Shown piece after piece: positions 25,376-33,325 of a stretch of 64,000 bases of DNA. The notes beneath the pieces were generated by a model, which was given only the letters and a program-made list of their open reading frames with translations, was not told the origin of the DNA and ran no database searches. The stretch spans positions 62,001 through 126,000 of the forward strand of contig JADCGF010000005.1 in assembly GCA_020249145.1 (NCBI GenBank), read 5' to 3'. A program made the translations under genes and the position numbers. Position 1 is the first letter of the stretch, and each line of letters begins with the position of its first letter. Origin of the DNA: Roseomonas sp. Its GTDB lineage: Bacteria > Pseudomonadota > Alphaproteobacteria > Acetobacterales > Acetobacteraceae.

Positions 25376-26347
25376 TCAACGCTTCCAGGGCCTGCGCGCG
25401 AAAAGGGCGCGCACCGCCTCCCCTTCCGCCAGCACCATGGCGCGATATTCCGGCCCCACCAGGGGGCGCAACGGCAGGGAAACCTTTTCGGCTTCTTGCG
25501 CGAAGCGCGGATCGGTAAGGGTTTCACGAAAGGCGGCATCCAGCAGGCGCACCACCTCCGGCGGCAGGCCGGGCGGGCCGACAATGCCGCGCGCGCTGCC
25601 AATCACCACATCAAAGCCCAATTCGCGGAAGGTCGGCACTTGCGCGGCTGCCGACCAGCGCGAAGGCGATGCCTGCGCAAGGCATCGAATACGGCCCTCA
25701 CGCATCAAAACAATCCCCTCGCTCATGTTGAAGGAAGCGACATCCACCGCGCCAGAGAGCAAATCCCGCTGCACCTGCGCCGTGCCATTGAAGGGCGCGT
25801 GCAGTGCGCGGATATTGGCCGCCTCTTCAAGCCCCAGCAGCACCAGATGGTCATCGGAACCGACGCCAGCGGCGCTGCCAACCGAAAGCGCTTCCGGTTT
25901 TTCGCGTAACCGCGCAACCAGATCACCAAGGCTGCGCAGCGGGGAATTGGCCAGAACCCATAATCCGCAGGCGTCATCAACGACATTGGCGATATAGGTG
26001 AATTCCTCGGCCTTCCAGCGTACGGGCCGTTCCAGCGGCAGGGTGGAGACATTCAAGCTGCCAATGGTGCCGAGCGTATAGCCATCTGGCGCCGCGTTGA
26101 AAATGGCTTCCATGCCAAGCTGTCCGGAAGCACCAGGCCGATTGCTGATCACAAAGCGCACACCCGGCAAGCGTGGGGTGACCTGATGCGTCGCGAAACG
26201 CGCCACCGCATCCACGCCGCCGCCAGGCGGGAAAGGGACAATCACTTCAATGGCACGATCCACGGGCCATGCCGCCTTGGCCGATTTGACCCAAGGCATG
26301 GCCAAGACGCCACCACCCAATAGAGCCAATTGACGCCGCCTGAACAT
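25376..26347 (-). CDS. Bug-family tripartite tricarboxylate transporter receptor (copy 6)
   Basis: A 323-residue receptor with signal MFRRRQLALLGGGVLAMPWVKSAKA. It shares with copy 5 the IEVIVPFPPGGGVDAVARF opening, FNAAPDGYTLG, GVGSDDHLVLLGLEEA and VPTFRELGFDVVIGSARGIVGPP. GGGGGG precedes the ATG. It is divergent from a thioesterase/enoyl-CoA hydratase pair, with 139 bp between starts, which may hold both promoters. The ligand is unknown; the pair may recognise two variants of one compound. Confidence 0.9.
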   Translation of the reverse strand: MFRRRQLALLGGGVLAMPWVKSAKAAWPVDRAIEVIVPFPPGGGVDAVARFATHQVTPRLPGVRFVISNRPGASGQLGMEAIFNAAPDGYTLGTIGSLNVSTLPLERPVRWKAEEFTYIANVVDDACGLWVLANSPLRSLGDLVARLREKPEALSVGSAAGVGSDDHLVLLGLEEAANIRALHAPFNGTAQVQRDLLSGAVDVASFNMSEGIVLMREGRIRCLAQASPSRWSAAAQVPTFRELGFDVVIGSARGIVGPPGLPPEVVRLLDAAFRETLTDPRFAQEAEKVSLPLRPLVGPEYRAMVLAEGEAVRALFARRPWKR

Positions 26348-26486
26348 GCGTTCCCCCCGGTTTCATTACCTGCCCGCGATGTTAGCGCGTAGGCCGCCAA
26401 CCGCAAGAAAATTCGCCACGCCTGTTTGCGTCCTGCGCAGCGCCGTGCATGCTGGTTTAGAGGATGAATGTTACGGAGCATGGCAG

Positions 26487-26933
26487 ATGGACGCAGCGAC
26501 GCGGGCGGAATTCCAGGTGGAAGGCCATTGGGCCATGGCGCGGCGGCATCGCATTCGCTGGATCCAATGCGACATCTACGCCCATATCAATCACGCCGCC
26601 TATTTCACGATGTTTGAGGATATGCGGATTGATTGGTGGCTTGCCTCGGGTGGGCGCTTCGGGGCGGATGCGGAAGGGCCGGTGGTGGCTTCCATCGAAG
26701 CCAAATACCTCCGCCCCGGGCATTTCAATGAGGATGTGCTGCTGACCGTGCGCGCCGCGAGCTTCCGGCGCAGCTCCTTCATCCATGAATACGGGCTGTG
26801 GCGCTATGGGCTGCTGTGTTCCGGGCGCGCCGTTTGCGTGATTGTGAATAACGCGACTGGTGCCAAGGCACCGATTTCAGACGCGCTGCGGGAATTGATG
26901 CTGACCCGCGATCAGGCGATTGCCGAGGGCTGA
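26487..26933 (+). CDS. Hotdog-fold acyl-CoA thioesterase (4HBT family)
   Basis: The 148-residue single hotdog domain has RIRWIQCDIYAHINHAAYFTMFEDMR near residues 20-45, matching the D-x-x-x-H-x-N thioesterase motif, and a second half with FRRSSFIHEYGLWR. ATG 26487 has GGAG about 10 bases upstream; the longer frame includes a Pro/Arg-rich stretch overlapping the divergent promoter and is rejected. It is followed within 18 bp by an enoyl-CoA hydratase, so it probably hydrolyses a CoA thioester linked to that pathway. Confidence 0.8.
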   Translation: MDAATRAEFQVEGHWAMARRHRIRWIQCDIYAHINHAAYFTMFEDMRIDWWLASGGRFGADAEGPVVASIEAKYLRPGHFNEDVLLTVRAASFRRSSFIHEYGLWRYGLLCSGRAVCVIVNNATGAKAPISDALRELMLTRDQAIAEG

Positions 26934-26951
26934 AAACGGAAAGGAAACGCC

Positions 26952-27728
26952 ATGCCCCATCAATTCTGCGAAGTGCGCGACGAAGGGCGCTTGCGCATTG
27001 TCACACTCAACCGGCCAGAGGTGATGAATGCGCTGCATACTGACGCCAATGAAGAACTTGAAGCGGTTTGGGATGATTTCGCCGCCAACCCTGATCTTTG
27101 GGTCGGCATTGTCACCGGCGCGGGGGATCGCGCCTTTTCCGCCGGCAATGATTTGAAAGTGCAGGCCGCCGGCAAGCGCCGCCCCATGCCGCCCTCCGGC
27201 TTTGCCGGCCTCACCAATCGCTTTGGCTTGGAAAAGCCCGTCATCGCCGCAGTGAATGGCATTGCGATGGGCGGCGGGTTTGAAATCGCGCTTGCCTGCG
27301 ATCTGATCATCGCTGCTGAGAATGCGCTTTTTGCGCTACCGGAAACGCGTGTTGGCTTGGTGGCCGGCGCTGGTGGGCTGCATCGGCTGCCGCGCGCCAT
27401 TGGCCCGAAGCAGGCGCTTGGCATGATCCTGACCGGGCGGCGTGTTTCCGCCGCTGAAGGCCAAGCGCTTGGCTTTGTGAATGAGGTTGTGCCGCAAGGC
27501 GAGGCTCTGCCAGCGGCGATGCGCTGGGCAGCGCTGATCCTGGAATGCTCTCCGCTTGCGGTGCGCGCTTCCAAGCAGGCGGTCTATGCGGGGCTGGATG
27601 AAGAAAGCCTCGCGAAGGCCATCGGCACCATGTATCCGGCGCAGGCACGCAATCGCGACAGCCAGGATTACATCGAAGGCCCGAAAGCCTTCGCCGAAAA
27701 GCGCAAGCCGAATTGGCGGAATATGTAA
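26952..27728 (+). CDS. Enoyl-CoA hydratase/isomerase (crotonase) family, CaiD-like
   Basis: The 258-residue crotonase has the oxyanion-hole segments FSAGNDLK near residue 62 and NGIAMGGGFEIALACD near 100. LPETRVGLVAGAGGLHRLPRAIG near 130 carries one catalytic Glu; the second glutamate position appears to be substituted, as in several carnitinyl-CoA dehydratase-like members. The C-terminal YIEGPKAFAEKRKPNW is also typical of that branch. AAAGGAAAC precedes the ATG. It pairs with the upstream thioesterase. Whether it hydrates, dehydrates or isomerises is not resolved. Confidence 0.88.
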   Translation: MPHQFCEVRDEGRLRIVTLNRPEVMNALHTDANEELEAVWDDFAANPDLWVGIVTGAGDRAFSAGNDLKVQAAGKRRPMPPSGFAGLTNRFGLEKPVIAAVNGIAMGGGFEIALACDLIIAAENALFALPETRVGLVAGAGGLHRLPRAIGPKQALGMILTGRRVSAAEGQALGFVNEVVPQGEALPAAMRWAALILECSPLAVRASKQAVYAGLDEESLAKAIGTMYPAQARNRDSQDYIEGPKAFAEKRKPNWRNM

Positions 27729-27732
27729 CCCC

Positions 27733-28716
27733 TTACATCCCCCGCTCCGCTTTCGTCGCGGCCAGATCATCCTCGATAAAACCTTGGATGATCTCCTCCA
27801 TCGGTTCCTGTTCGCAAAAGCCAAGCCGGCGCGCGCGTGTGGCGGCGAAGGCACCGGGCCAGCCATTGACGATGTCAAACACTTCCTTATCGAAGACGAA
27901 GCCCACCTTGTCACGCGCTGCCTTGCCGGCAACCTGTTCCAGTGCGCCCAGAATTTTCGCCACCGTCAGGCTGCGGCCGGGTGGGTTGATGCCCCTGTCC
28001 AGGCCAAGCGGCGCGGTATCCATCGCAGCTGCGTGCAGGAACCATTCAATCGTGGCGCGGGGCGAGCATATCCATACCGCGAAATCATCCGGCACCGGGC
28101 AATTGGTCTCAAATCCTAGAAGGGGTTCCCGCACAATGGCAGAAACGAAGGAAGACGCAGCCTTATTGGGCCGGCCCGGGCGCACCATCACGGTCGGTAG
28201 GCGGAGGTTCACCGCATCCATAAAGCCTCGGCGGGAGGCATCATGCAGCAGCAATTCGCCAATGGCCTTTTGCGCGCCATAGGAATTGGTCGGGATTTGC
28301 CGCCCATCATCCGGCACCACCGCATCCTGCCCACCACCGAAGGACGCGACTGAGGATGTGAAAATCACGCGCGGCCTGGTGCCAAGCGCGCGGCAGGCCG
28401 CCAGCACCGCCAGCGTGCCATGCAGATTGACCTTCATCCCCAAATCGAAATCGGCTTCCGCCGCGGCGCTCACCACCGCGGCGAGGTGAAATACCACCTC
28501 GGTCCCCGCAGGGATGGCGGCGGCAACGGCGGCTGGGTCCGCCACATCGCCGCCATGGCAGGTCACCGGGAAGGGCGCTGCCAGGGTTGCAGGTGCGGCA
28601 AGGTCGAATAGCGTCAGGCCCGTGATGGTCCGCCCGCCGAGCGCTCCATCCTTGGCGAGCCGCGCCGCCACTTTACGCCCCAAAAAGCCAGCCCCGCCCA
28701 GAATGGTGATCCGCAT
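27733..28716 (-). CDS. NAD-dependent epimerase/dehydratase family, D-erythronate dehydrogenase (DenD)-like
   Basis: The 327-residue extended SDR has ITILGGAGFLGRKVA at the N-terminus, FHLAAVVSAAAE near residue 75, an SSVASFGG segment, the catalytic YGAQK near 150 and PTVMVRPGRPNKAASSF near 180. The last segment is characteristic of DenD-like proteins that oxidise D-erythronate at C2 in four-carbon acid sugar catabolism. The usual partners (otnK, otnC, otnI) are not in the window, so specificity is uncertain. It is convergent with the crotonase gene (4 bp apart) and divergent from dpaL. Confidence 0.75.
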   Translation of the reverse strand: MRITILGGAGFLGRKVAARLAKDGALGGRTITGLTLFDLAAPATLAAPFPVTCHGGDVADPAAVAAAIPAGTEVVFHLAAVVSAAAEADFDLGMKVNLHGTLAVLAACRALGTRPRVIFTSSVASFGGGQDAVVPDDGRQIPTNSYGAQKAIGELLLHDASRRGFMDAVNLRLPTVMVRPGRPNKAASSFVSAIVREPLLGFETNCPVPDDFAVWICSPRATIEWFLHAAAMDTAPLGLDRGINPPGRSLTVAKILGALEQVAGKAARDKVGFVFDKEVFDIVNGWPGAFAATRARRLGFCEQEPMEEIIQGFIEDDLAATKAERGM

Positions 28717-28780
28717 CGCTTTACCCTCCCGTTACAGTGCAAGGTTTGGCGCGCGGCGCGGAAGGGCGCAATATGGGGGC

Positions 28781-29941
28781 ATGATCGAAAAGCGCCCTTT
28801 CCGATATTTCCTTAACCGCAATCATGGCGTGCCGGGCATCGCCGTGCTGCCTGAGGGCGGCTATGCCCGCGCCAAGGCGGTAATCATGACCTGGCCAGGC
28901 TATGCGCCGACCCCGTTGGTGGCACTCGATACCATCGCCAAAGCCGCCGGCGTCGCGCGGCTGGATTACAAGGATGAGGCTTCGCGCTTCGGCCTCGCTT
29001 CCTTCAAGGCGCTGGGCGGGGCTTATGCGGTGATGCGGGTTTTGCAGGCGGAACTCGCCAAGCGGGATGTAGCGCGGGAGGCGACCAGCGCCGATCTGAT
29101 CGAAGGCCGCTACAAGGATGCAACCGTAAAGATCACGGTCTGTTGCGCGACAGATGGCAATCACGGCCGTTCCGTCGCCTGGGGGGCGCAGCGCTTTGGC
29201 GCGGCTTGCGTGATTTTCGTGCATGAAACCGTCAGCCAAGGCAGGCGCGATGCCATCGCCAAATATGGCGCGGAAATTCGTGTGGTGCCCGGCAATTATG
29301 ATGACGCAGTGCGCGAAGCGCAAAAGCAGGCCGAGGCGAATTCTTGGTTTGTCGTCTCTGACACGTCATATCCCGGCTATACGGAAGTGCCGCGCGATGT
29401 AATGCAGGGCTATCGGCTGATGGCAGATGAAGCCGCGGATCAGATCAGCGAAGCGCCGACGCATGTCTTCATCCAAGGCGGCGTGGGCGGCGTGGCGGCG
29501 GCGGTTTCCGTGCAAATGCGCGCGCGTTTCGGCGCCGGCGTGAAGCTGATTGTGGCCGAACCCGACAAGGCAGATTGCCTGCTGGCGAGTGCGGAGGCTG
29601 GCGAGCCGGTCACGGTGCCGGGTGATCTGGATACCCTCATGGCCGGTCTTGCCTGTGGCGAGCCATCGTTGCTGGCCTGGCAGGAATTGGAACGCGGCGC
29701 CTTTGCCTTCATGTCGGTGTCCGATGAAAGCGCGGTGGAATGCATGAAGCTTCTCGCGCAGCAGACGCCGCCGATTGTCGCGGGCGAAAGCGCGGTGGCG
29801 GGCCTGGCTGGGCTGCTGCTCGCGATGCAGGAACCCTATGCGCGCGGGGCGCTTGGCCTTGGGGCCGATAGCCGCGTGCTGCTGTTTGGCACGGAAGGGG
29901 CGACCGACCCCGAAGTTTATGACAAGCTGGTGAAGGGCTGA
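28781..29941 (+). CDS. dpaL: Diaminopropionate ammonia-lyase
   Basis: The 386-residue PLP enzyme cleaves 2,3-diaminopropionate to pyruvate and two ammonia. It shows TPLVALDTIAKAAG, the PLP lysine in RFGLASFKALGGAYAV near residue 75, the Asn of CCATDGNHGRSVAWGAQ near 130, SDTSYPGYTEVPRDVMQGY near 200, the glycine-rich phosphate loop FIQGGVGGVAAAV near 235 and LLFGTEGATDPEVY at the end. Length matches YgeX/DpaL (about 400 aa). ATG 28781 is preceded by a purine-rich GGGGG. It is divergent from the DenD-like gene and convergent with grxC, with a hairpin covering both stop codons. Confidence 0.88.
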   Translation: MIEKRPFRYFLNRNHGVPGIAVLPEGGYARAKAVIMTWPGYAPTPLVALDTIAKAAGVARLDYKDEASRFGLASFKALGGAYAVMRVLQAELAKRDVAREATSADLIEGRYKDATVKITVCCATDGNHGRSVAWGAQRFGAACVIFVHETVSQGRRDAIAKYGAEIRVVPGNYDDAVREAQKQAEANSWFVVSDTSYPGYTEVPRDVMQGYRLMADEAADQISEAPTHVFIQGGVGGVAAAVSVQMRARFGAGVKLIVAEPDKADCLLASAEAGEPVTVPGDLDTLMAGLACGEPSLLAWQELERGAFAFMSVSDESAVECMKLLAQQTPPIVAGESAVAGLAGLLLAMQEPYARGALGLGADSRVLLFGTEGATDPEVYDKLVKG

Positions 29942-29957
29942 CCCGAAGCTTCAGCCC
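29935..29957. terminator. Bidirectional hairpin spanning two stop codons
   Basis: 7-bp inverted repeat GGGCTGA/TCAGCCC with a 9-base loop; one arm contains the TGA of dpaL and the other the TGA of grxC. It may act as a shared terminator of the convergent pair. Confidence 0.42.
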
Positions 29958-30208
29958 GCGAGCAGCGCTTCCAGTTTGCCGGCGCGCTCCAAGGCAACCA
30001 GATCATCCGAACCGCCGATGGATTTTCCGTTGATGAAAATCTGCGGCACGGTCGTGCGCCCGCCAGAATTTTCGATCGCGCGGCGCCTTGCGTCAGACCC
30101 GTGCGGCGCGTCAAATTCCTGATAGGTGGCGCCCTTCTTTTCCAGCAGCGCCTTGGCGCGGGAGCAATAGGGGCAGAAAACGGTGGTGTAGATCTCGATC
30201 TTGGCCAT
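29951..30208 (-). CDS. grxC: Glutaredoxin 3
   Basis: This 85-residue protein is a classical dithiol glutaredoxin. The redox motif CPYC is near residue 11 (YTTVFCPYCSRAK), the cis-Pro loop TVPQIFI near 53 and the glutathione-binding GGSDDL near 66. It reduces disulfides and mixed glutathione disulfides in the cytosol. The ATG at 30208 matches the family N-terminus; the longer frame overlaps comF. It follows comF by 31 bp and ends the minus-strand run that begins with the thiol dioxygenase gene. Confidence 0.93.
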   Translation of the reverse strand: MAKIEIYTTVFCPYCSRAKALLEKKGATYQEFDAPHGSDARRRAIENSGGRTTVPQIFINGKSIGGSDDLVALERAGKLEALLAG

Positions 30209-30239
30209 GCGCGCAAGATTGGCGTTTAGGTGCCTATGG

Positions 30240-31028
30240 TCAAGCCGTGCAAAGGCGCGGATCAGGCACCCGCGCCGCGGCCAGCACCTCCACCCGCGCG
30301 GCACCGGCGGCGAGCAAGGCCCGCGCGCAGGCTTCCGCCGTGGCGCCAGAAGTCATGACATCATCCACCAGCAAAACGCGCTTGCCCAATACCCGCGCGG
30401 GACGGGCGACGCTGAAGGCATCCGCCACCAGTGCCGCGCGCTCCGCCGCGCCCTTATCGCCCAAAGGAAGTGTGGCGCGCGTACGGCGCAGCAAATCGGG
30501 CACCACACGCCGCCCCGAAAGCCTGCCCAGCCGTTGCGCGAGCAGCGCCGCCTGATCATAGCGCCGCGCAATCAAGCGCCGCCAATGTGCGGGCACGGGG
30601 GCCAGCACATCCGCCGCCGACAACATCTCCGCCCCCGCCCGCGCCATGAAACGCGCGAGCGGCACTGCCATTTCGGTGCGATCCCCGTGTTTGAAGGGCA
30701 GGATCAGGCGCTTCGCACCCTCATCATACCGCAGCGCCGCGCGCGCCATTGTGAAACCCGGCGCGCGGGCAAGGCAGGGCGCGCAGAGCAAGGCGCCATC
30801 CGTATTGCGGTCCGCCTCCCCCTCATGCGCGAAGGGCACGCCGCAGCGCGCACAAAATGGGGCGGAGATCAGGTTCAGGCCGCTGAAACAGGTGGCGCAA
30901 AAACTGCCCTGCCGTTCCACTTGCGCATCGCAGGTCAGGCAATGTGGCGGCAGCAGGATGTCCAGCAATTTCTCCGGCGCCCTACCAAAACCACTCCTTA
31001 AGCGGTTCAGCAAAGCGCCAGAAGGCAT
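30240..31028 (-). CDS. ComF-family phosphoribosyltransferase-like protein
   Basis: The 262-residue protein has an N-terminal double zinc ribbon (CLTC...CATC and CARC...CAPC within residues about 30-90) and a C-terminal type I phosphoribosyltransferase fold with the PRPP loop VLLVDDVMTSGATAEA near 220. In competent bacteria ComF helps DNA uptake; in alphaproteobacteria its role is less clear. ATG 31028 is used, though a GTG directly before it (31031) abuts the upstream stop. It is tightly placed after the rhodanese gene and before grxC. Confidence 0.9.
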   Translation of the reverse strand: MPSGALLNRLRSGFGRAPEKLLDILLPPHCLTCDAQVERQGSFCATCFSGLNLISAPFCARCGVPFAHEGEADRNTDGALLCAPCLARAPGFTMARAALRYDEGAKRLILPFKHGDRTEMAVPLARFMARAGAEMLSAADVLAPVPAHWRRLIARRYDQAALLAQRLGRLSGRRVVPDLLRRTRATLPLGDKGAAERAALVADAFSVARPARVLGKRVLLVDDVMTSGATAEACARALLAAGAARVEVLAAARVPDPRLCTA

Positions 31029-31031
31029 CAC

Positions 31032-32621
31032 TTAATGCCAATGGCCGAAGGGGGCATCGCCATCCTTCGCCACCTCATTGACCAGATCAATCTCCCAAGA
31101 AAGATAGTCGCGCATCGCCGCTTCCACCCCATCATTCCGGTCATAGGGCCGCAGGTAGAAATCCGCGCAATCAGCATCGGCGGGGTTGCGCCGATCCGCC
31201 GCCATGGGCAGCCCCGCCGCGCGCCAGGCCTTGGTGCCGCCTTCCAGGATGAACACCGGCAGGCCCGTCAGCGCCGCCGCTTCCGGTGCCGCCAGCCGCG
31301 CCAACGCCGCATCGGGCGCGGCAATCGCAATCAGCCGCGCGCTTGCCAATGCACCGCGCAGCCTGTCCAGTCGTGTGCGAATGGCCCAATGCGCGCCCGG
31401 AATATGCCCCTCGCGGAAATCAATGGAGCGCGCGAGGTCAATCACCTGCACCCCGCCCTTCACGCTTTCGGCGGCAAGTTCCCCTGGCGTCAGGCTTGGC
31501 AGTTTTACCGCTGCCGCTTCCGGGCTTTCCGGCTGCCATGGACCGGTGGCCAGCGCGCCATCCAACCCATCGGTCAGCACCATGACGTCCCAGCCGCCCA
31601 ATTGGCGCAACCAGCCGGCAGTCATGCGCGCGCGGGTGCCGGTGTCATCCACCAGCACAATGCGCGCATGGCGCACCGCGACCCATTGATCGGTGGCTTG
31701 CACCAATTGCCCACCAGGCGCGGAACGGCTGCCCTGCATATGCCCCGCCGCATATTCCGCAGGGTCGCGCACATCCAGCACATAGGTGCTGCGCGCGCCA
31801 TCCGCCTGCCAGCGCGCCAGATCAGCACGCGTGCCGAAGACCACACCATGGCGCTTGGCGAAAGCATCGGCGCGGGCGAAGGCTTCTGCCGCACCTTTTG
31901 GCGTGCCTTGCGGGAAGCTTGCGGTCTTGCCGCGATCACACGTAAAGCCAGCCAATTCCCAGCCCATGGTGCCATTGCGCAACGCCACGACCTTGTTCGG
32001 AATGCCGGCGCTGCGGAGTGACTCAGCCCCCATAATGGACCGCGTGCGCCCCGCGCAATTCACCACCACGGTGGTTTCAGGCCGGTTCACGAATTCACCA
32101 ATGCGATAGACCAATTCCCCGCCCGGCACATCCACCGCACCGGGGATGGACATGCGGTTGAATTCTTCCATCGGGCGGCTATCCAGGATCACCATATCGG
32201 TGCCGGCATCAATCATGGCCTTCAGCTCCTCGGGATCGACCGAGGGGGTTTCATAATGATGTTCCACCCATTCACCGAAAGCCTTGGACGGCACATTGAC
32301 GCCAGAGAAAGCGACATAGCCCGCCGCAACCCAAGCCGGCGTGCCGCCCTGCAAAACAGACACATCCGTGCAGCCGATGCTTTCCAGGTAAGCCGCAAGG
32401 CGCGGCGAAAACCCTTCCCCGCCATCCACGCAAACCACGCGCGTGGACAAGCGCGGCAGAATGGCGCGGGCGCGGAGTTCCATGCGCGAGAGCCCGCAAG
32501 GATTGGCCCAGAAAAGATGCGAACGGCCAAATTCACCATCTTCGCGCGCATCCAGAATGGCCAATTCTTGCCCATAGCGGATCCAGCTTTTCAGGCTGGC
32601 CGCGTCAATCACGCGCGCCAT
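31032..32621 (-). CDS. Four-domain rhodanese-like sulfurtransferase
   Basis: The 529-residue protein contains four tandem rhodanese folds, near residues 1-105, 125-235, 260-365 and 385-480. Only the second keeps the active-site Cys (VVVNCAGRTRS). At the aligned position the first has Asp (VVCVDGG), the third Asp (IVLVDDT) and the fourth Ala (IAIAAPD). It would transfer sulfane sulfur to an acceptor through a persulfide on domain 2, with the other domains as scaffold or substrate-binding modules. It starts 7 bp after the thiol dioxygenase gene, so the two probably work together on a thiol or persulfide. A C-terminal tail after residue 490 is rich in Asp, Trp and His. Confidence 0.88.
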   Translation of the reverse strand: MARVIDAASLKSWIRYGQELAILDAREDGEFGRSHLFWANPCGLSRMELRARAILPRLSTRVVCVDGGEGFSPRLAAYLESIGCTDVSVLQGGTPAWVAAGYVAFSGVNVPSKAFGEWVEHHYETPSVDPEELKAMIDAGTDMVILDSRPMEEFNRMSIPGAVDVPGGELVYRIGEFVNRPETTVVVNCAGRTRSIMGAESLRSAGIPNKVVALRNGTMGWELAGFTCDRGKTASFPQGTPKGAAEAFARADAFAKRHGVVFGTRADLARWQADGARSTYVLDVRDPAEYAAGHMQGSRSAPGGQLVQATDQWVAVRHARIVLVDDTGTRARMTAGWLRQLGGWDVMVLTDGLDGALATGPWQPESPEAAAVKLPSLTPGELAAESVKGGVQVIDLARSIDFREGHIPGAHWAIRTRLDRLRGALASARLIAIAAPDAALARLAAPEAAALTGLPVFILEGGTKAWRAAGLPMAADRRNPADADCADFYLRPYDRNDGVEAAMRDYLSWEIDLVNEVAKDGDAPFGHWH

Positions 32622-32628
32622 GGCGGGA

Positions 32629-33243
32629 TCAGCCCTTGGGGGCCGCAGTAGGCGCCATGAAGTTCTTGTTATAGGGCTTCACTTCGCCGGTTTCGGCATC
32701 GAAAGCCTTGCGGTCATCCAGCTTTTCCAACGCCAGGCCATACATGTGCAAATGCCGTGTGGGCACGCTGCCCGTTGTGTGGATGGAATGGATATCTTCC
32801 GCCATCAGCGCAATGCCACGGCCCGGTTCCACCATGATCTCCTCACGCAGGCGCAATTCGCAGCGCGTGGGGTCTGACCCATCATCCAAACGCTCATAAA
32901 CCTTGTTGAGCTCCTGCCCATCCACGGCCACCACGCAGGCCCAGGTGGTGTGGTCATGCGGCTTGGTTTCATTGCCGGGATTGAGCGCATTCAGATAAAG
33001 CGCGAAGAGATTGTTCTCATCTTCCTGCAACATGTAGCGGCAGCTACCCTTTTCGCCATTCGGCGGCGGGGGGAATTCGCTGGAAGGGAACAGATGCTCC
33101 TGCGCGGCAAGGCCCATCAGCTCCTGCTTGATGGCTTCAAGCGAAGAACGGCTGACACCTTGGGCCCGTTCAATGGCGCGAATGCGGTCAATGGTGGTAG
33201 CAACGGCAGCGGCGCGGGCGGCCTTCACATCAGATGCGTTCAT
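32629..33243 (-). CDS. Cysteine dioxygenase-family (thiol dioxygenase) cupin
   Basis: The 204-residue cupin has the iron-ligand pair in KPHDHTTWACVV (H96, H98) and a third His in RHLHMYG near 164-166, with a Tyr at 168 in the family position. IHSIHTTG near 151-158 supplies second-shell residues. Members oxidise cysteine, 3-mercaptopropionate or related thiols to sulfinates with O2. GGAGG precedes the ATG at 33243; the open frame upstream is rejected because it overlaps the divergent methyltransferase gene. Being in operon with a rhodanese, it likely handles sulfur-containing organic acids. Its exact thiol is undetermined. Confidence 0.82.
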   Translation of the reverse strand: MNASDVKAARAAAVATTIDRIRAIERAQGVSRSSLEAIKQELMGLAAQEHLFPSSEFPPPPNGEKGSCRYMLQEDENNLFALYLNALNPGNETKPHDHTTWACVVAVDGQELNKVYERLDDGSDPTRCELRLREEIMVEPGRGIALMAEDIHSIHTTGSVPTRHLHMYGLALEKLDDRKAFDAETGEVKPYNKNFMAPTAAPKG

Positions 33244-33325
33244 GGTTTTTTCCTCCAATGGTAAATTCAACGAAAACCCTACCCCGTCTTGCGCGCTTGG
33301 GAAACAGGGTGCATCCCAGGGCGCC

